From the NCBI GenBank assembly GCA_027257055.1, contig JAPVLO010000277.1, positions 4,712,001 through 4,776,000 of the forward strand: 64,000 nucleotides of DNA. The letters are read 5' to 3'. The DNA comes from Cephalopachus bancanus. Its lineage: Eukaryota > Chordata > Mammalia > Primates > Tarsiidae. Shown here piece by piece: positions 61,549 through 64,000 of this stretch. Made by a program: the position numbers and the translations under genes. The notes beneath the pieces were generated by a model that was given only the letters and a program-made list of their open reading frames with translations, had not been told where the DNA came from and searched no databases. Numbering within the stretch: position 1 is the stretch's first letter; the number at the start of each line of letters is the position of its first letter.

Positions 61549-62091
61549 TTTTTGTGTTTTTATTTTTACTTTTTAGTGACAAGGCCTTGCTCTGTCACCT
61601 AGGCTGAAGTGCAGTGGCATTATCATAGCTCACTTCAACCCCCAGCTCCTGAGCTCAAGTGACCTTCCTGCCTCAGCTTCCCAATAGCTGGGGCGACAGA
61701 TGCACGCCACCATGCCCAGTTTTTGTTTTTTAAGTTGGAGTCTCACTCTGTCGCCCAGACTGGAGTGCGGTGGCACACTCTCGGCCACCGCAGCCTTGAC
61801 CCGCTGGGCTCAGGCGATCCTGCTGCCTCAGCCTTCCAAGTAGCCAGAACTACAGGCATGCCCAGCTAATTTTTTATTGGGTTGTAGAGACGTAGTCTCA
61901 CCAAGTTGCTCTGGTGGGTCTCGAACCCACAGGCTCAGGCAATCCACTCGCCTCGGCCTCCCAAAGTGCTGGGATGACAGGCTGAGTCGCCGAGCCTGGC
62001 CTTTTTTTTAAGAAATGGGATCTTGCCATGTTGCCCAGGCTGGTCTTGAACTCCTGGCCTCAGTGATCCTCCCACCTCAGCCTTCCAAAAA
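61549..62091 (-). mobile_element. Old Alu SINE with a younger Alu nested in it
   Basis: Outer AluJ-like copy at 61549-61722 and 62000-62091, split by a younger minus-strand dimer (about 61723-61999: AAGTTGGAGTCTCACTCTGT to GCTGAGTCGCCGAGCCTGGC). Outer 18-bp duplication at 61531-61548 and 62092-62109 with one mismatch, ending CAAGTTCTT. Confidence 0.87.
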
Positions 62092-62109
62092 GCCCACCCA
62101 CAAGTTCTT

Positions 62110-62807
62110 GAAGACTCTTTTTTTGGCTTGTGGTCGTCGAAATGGAGAGTCTGATCTCTCCCTCCCGAGGCCTGTGGCTTGCCTTCCCTTCAGCACAGCC
62201 CTTTCGAATTGTCCTTTCTCGTAGAGCTGTTGGGTGGCTGGTGTTGCCATCCTTTGATACGTCCTGTGTGGGCGTGTCTTGCAATGGGAAACAGATGAAC
62301 TCACCATCTCTTACTCTCTGCTTTGAGACTTTGTGGATATCCCACAACACAGCACATTACAAATCTAGATTTTTAAGTAAAATATTAATATTTTTATATG
62401 TTGGCTCAAAACTATTCAACGGTGTGTGGGCCAAGCCAGACCTGTCGTGGGCTGTATGTTGGCCATGAGCTGTCAGTTTTGGAGGGTTCTTTTAGGATGA
62501 GCTCTGGGTCTCCTCCAGTCCTCGTGATCTGTGAGTTTATAATTTTCCTGGATTTAGTGTGAGCCACCGGAAGGAACTTGCACTAAATCCTGGAAATGTG
62601 GACACCACTAGTGTCCTGGAGAAACGAGATAGGGAAAGGGCCAGCAGGTGGCAGGAGAGAATAAGCACGGGTCTCAATGTCTGTCCCTTTGAAGGTCCAG
62701 TTGTCCTTGAGGCCACACAGTGCTCTTGCAGTGGAAGGGAAGTTGGATACAGTCTTGCGGCACATCTTAAGTTACACTTCTAGGGGATCTCAAAGCTCTT
62801 TGCCGTT
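62110..62807. other. Unique intergenic sequence
   Basis: No gene or SINE recognised; contains the CTCF-like motif at 62641. Confidence 0.45.
62641..62655 (+). promoter_or_regulatory. CTCF-like motif
   Basis: CCAGCAGGTGGCAGG fits CCASYAGRKGGCRSY at 14 of 15 positions, in unique sequence between CCDC25 and the expected SCARA3. Motif match only. Confidence 0.45.
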
Positions 62808-62821
62808 GAAGTGCCTGAGCT

Positions 62822-63118
62822 GGCTGGGTGTGGTGGCTCACGCCTGTAATCCCAGCACTTTGGGAGGCCGAGGTGAGGGGATTGCCTGAGCCCACAGTTT
62901 CGAGACCAGCCTTGGCAACTTGGTGAGACCTTATCTCCGCAACAAATCGAAAAATTGGATGGGTATGGTGGTGCGTGCCTGTAGTTCTAGTTACTTAGAA
63001 GGCCTAGTTGGAGGGATCACCTGAGCCCAGCAGGTCAAGGCTGTGGTGGCCGTGAGCGTACCACTGCACTCCAGCCTGGGCAACGGAGTGAGACTCCAAC
63101 TAAAAAAAATAATAGGAA
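62822..63118 (+). mobile_element. Alu-type dimeric SINE
   Basis: GGCTGGGTGTGGTGGCTCAC through GTGAGACTCCAAC and A tail. Duplications GAAGTGCCTGAGCT (62808-62821) and GAAATGCCTGAGCT (63119-63132). Confidence 0.91.
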
Positions 63119-63167
63119 GAAATGCCTGAGCTTTCTAAACCAATGCCATATGCTGATTCCAAAAGAA

Positions 63168-63300
63168 AATTGAACCAGGTGCAATGCCATATACCTATAA
63201 TCCCAGCAATGTGGGAGCATAGCTTGAGTGCTAGAGTTTGAGACCAGCATAGGCAACATAGACCCCTTCCCATTAAAAAAAGAATGAAAGAAAGAAAGAT
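63168..63300 (+). mobile_element. Diverged Alu left monomer
   Basis: CAGGTGCAATGCCATATACC, TATAATCCCAGCAATGTGGG and an A/GAAA tail. Confidence 0.7.
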
Positions 63301-63321
63301 TGCTGTTAAAGCACAGTGCTG

Positions 63322-63610
63322 GTAGGTCTTGGTGGCTCACGCCTGTAATCCCAGCACTTTGCAAGGCTGAGATGGGAGAATTGCTCGAGCCCAGGAGTTC
63401 GAGACCAGCCTGGGCGAGACCTAATCTCGACAAAAAAATAAATAAATTAGCCAAGTGTGGTAGCACGCACCTGTAGTCCCAGCTACTTGGAAGGCTGAGG
63501 TAGGAGGATCCCCCGAACGAACCCAGCAAGTCGAGGCTGCGGTGAGCTGTGATTGTGTCATTGCATTCTAGCCTGGGCAAAAGAGTGAGACCCTGTCAAA
63601 AACAAAATAC
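63322..63610 (+). mobile_element. Alu-type dimeric SINE
   Basis: GTCTTGGTGGCTCACGCCTG through AAGAGTGAGACCCTGTC and A-rich tail. Confidence 0.86.
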
Positions 63611-63654
63611 AAGAAAAAACCCACAATGTGTATATTTCAAAGCACACCTCTTTT

Positions 63655-63790
63655 TTTTTAAGAAAGAAAAGTTTATTTAAAAGCAAATTAGAGAAAGAGA
63701 ACGAAGAGAAGATTCACCTCCCCAAGGTGGGGGAGGGGGACCAAAGCCAGGAAGCGTGGCGACAGCCATGGCTCAAACAGCACATGGCCC
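63655..63790 (-). mobile_element. LTR-derived, LINE-1-mobilised retroposon (TINE-like), antisense
   Basis: Perfect 15-bp duplications AAGCACACCTCTTTT at 63640-63654 and 63791-63805. On the minus strand the insert ends AAATAAACTTTTCTTTCTT followed by an A-run, an LTR-style polyadenylation end. The body (AGATTCACCTCCCCAAGGTG, AGCGTGGCGACAGCCATGGC on plus) is the same family as the LTR units at 28745 and 29395. It is a 5'-truncated copy of about 130 bp. Confidence 0.8.
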
Positions 63791-64000
63791 AAGCACACCT
63801 CTTTTATCTTAGAATCAGCTCTTATTCCTTCACACACGCTGTACACACATTTCATAGAATCATAGCCTTTGGAGATTGGAAGGGACGTGAAGGATGACCT
63901 GGCTCTTCTGTGGCCTTCACGACATCCGGAAACAGAAGCCTGCAGCCTCAGCATGAAGGCATCCAGAGACAGAAGCTCATGACTCCTGAGTCACTTGGGT

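Overview
This is a mammalian nuclear window, almost certainly from a non-anthropoid haplorhine primate, most likely a tarsier. It holds a spliced CCDC25 gene and the 5' half of ESCO2, set in introns packed with Alu-type (7SL-derived) dimeric SINEs. Many SINE copies carry a left arm (GGCTCAGCCTGTAATCCCGC, then GTGAGTGGATTGCCTGAG and GGTTCGAGACCCGCCTGGGC) that matches neither the anthropoid AluS/Y form nor the lemur/loris form with its extra A-rich insert. The SINEs listed below cover about a quarter of the window. L2, MIR, L1M, hAT-Charlie, Tigger-like and LTR relics make up most of the rest that I can recognise.

Layout. 1-7273 is ESCO2 on the minus strand. Exon 4 is at 2589-2682, the large exon 3 at 5602-6420 (or 6431), and coding exon 2 at 7208-7273. 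Noncoding exon 1 probably ends at 8193, inside a CpG island at 7600-8610. That promoter has a CDE/CHR tandem with two CCAAT boxes upstream, the layout of cell-cycle genes. Exons 5 onward, which encode the zinc finger and acetyltransferase domains, lie beyond the left edge. 8300-11860 is the intergenic space between the two divergent genes and is filled by SINEs and a long GT repeat. 11860 to about 53160 is CCDC25 on the plus strand: a second CpG island at 11700-12320, nine coding exons joining to a 208-residue protein (627 nt with stop, no gap or frameshift), and a 3' UTR with AATAAA at 53132. 53160-64000 has no recognisable gene; SCARA3, the next gene expected from human synteny, is not reached.

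The gene pair. ESCO2 acetylates cohesin SMC3 in S phase to fix sister-chromatid cohesion. CCDC25 is a small NFACT-R plus coiled-coil protein, reported in human cells as a membrane sensor of extracellular-trap DNA. They sit head to head but use separate CpG islands, so I see no sign that they work together.

Most interesting points. (a) ESCO2 exon 3 has a one-base frameshift, and its 5' end looks rebuilt so that only an alternative acceptor keeps frame. (b) Several short insertions look like polyadenylated LTR-derived transcripts copied back by LINE-1, three of them with target-site duplications; this fits the Tarsius interspersed elements (TINEs) I recall from the tarsier genome description. 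(c) There is a truncated L1 with a 3' transduction, a trimeric (left-left-right) Alu-type SINE inside one duplication, and two 'Russian doll' SINE nests each inside one outer duplication.
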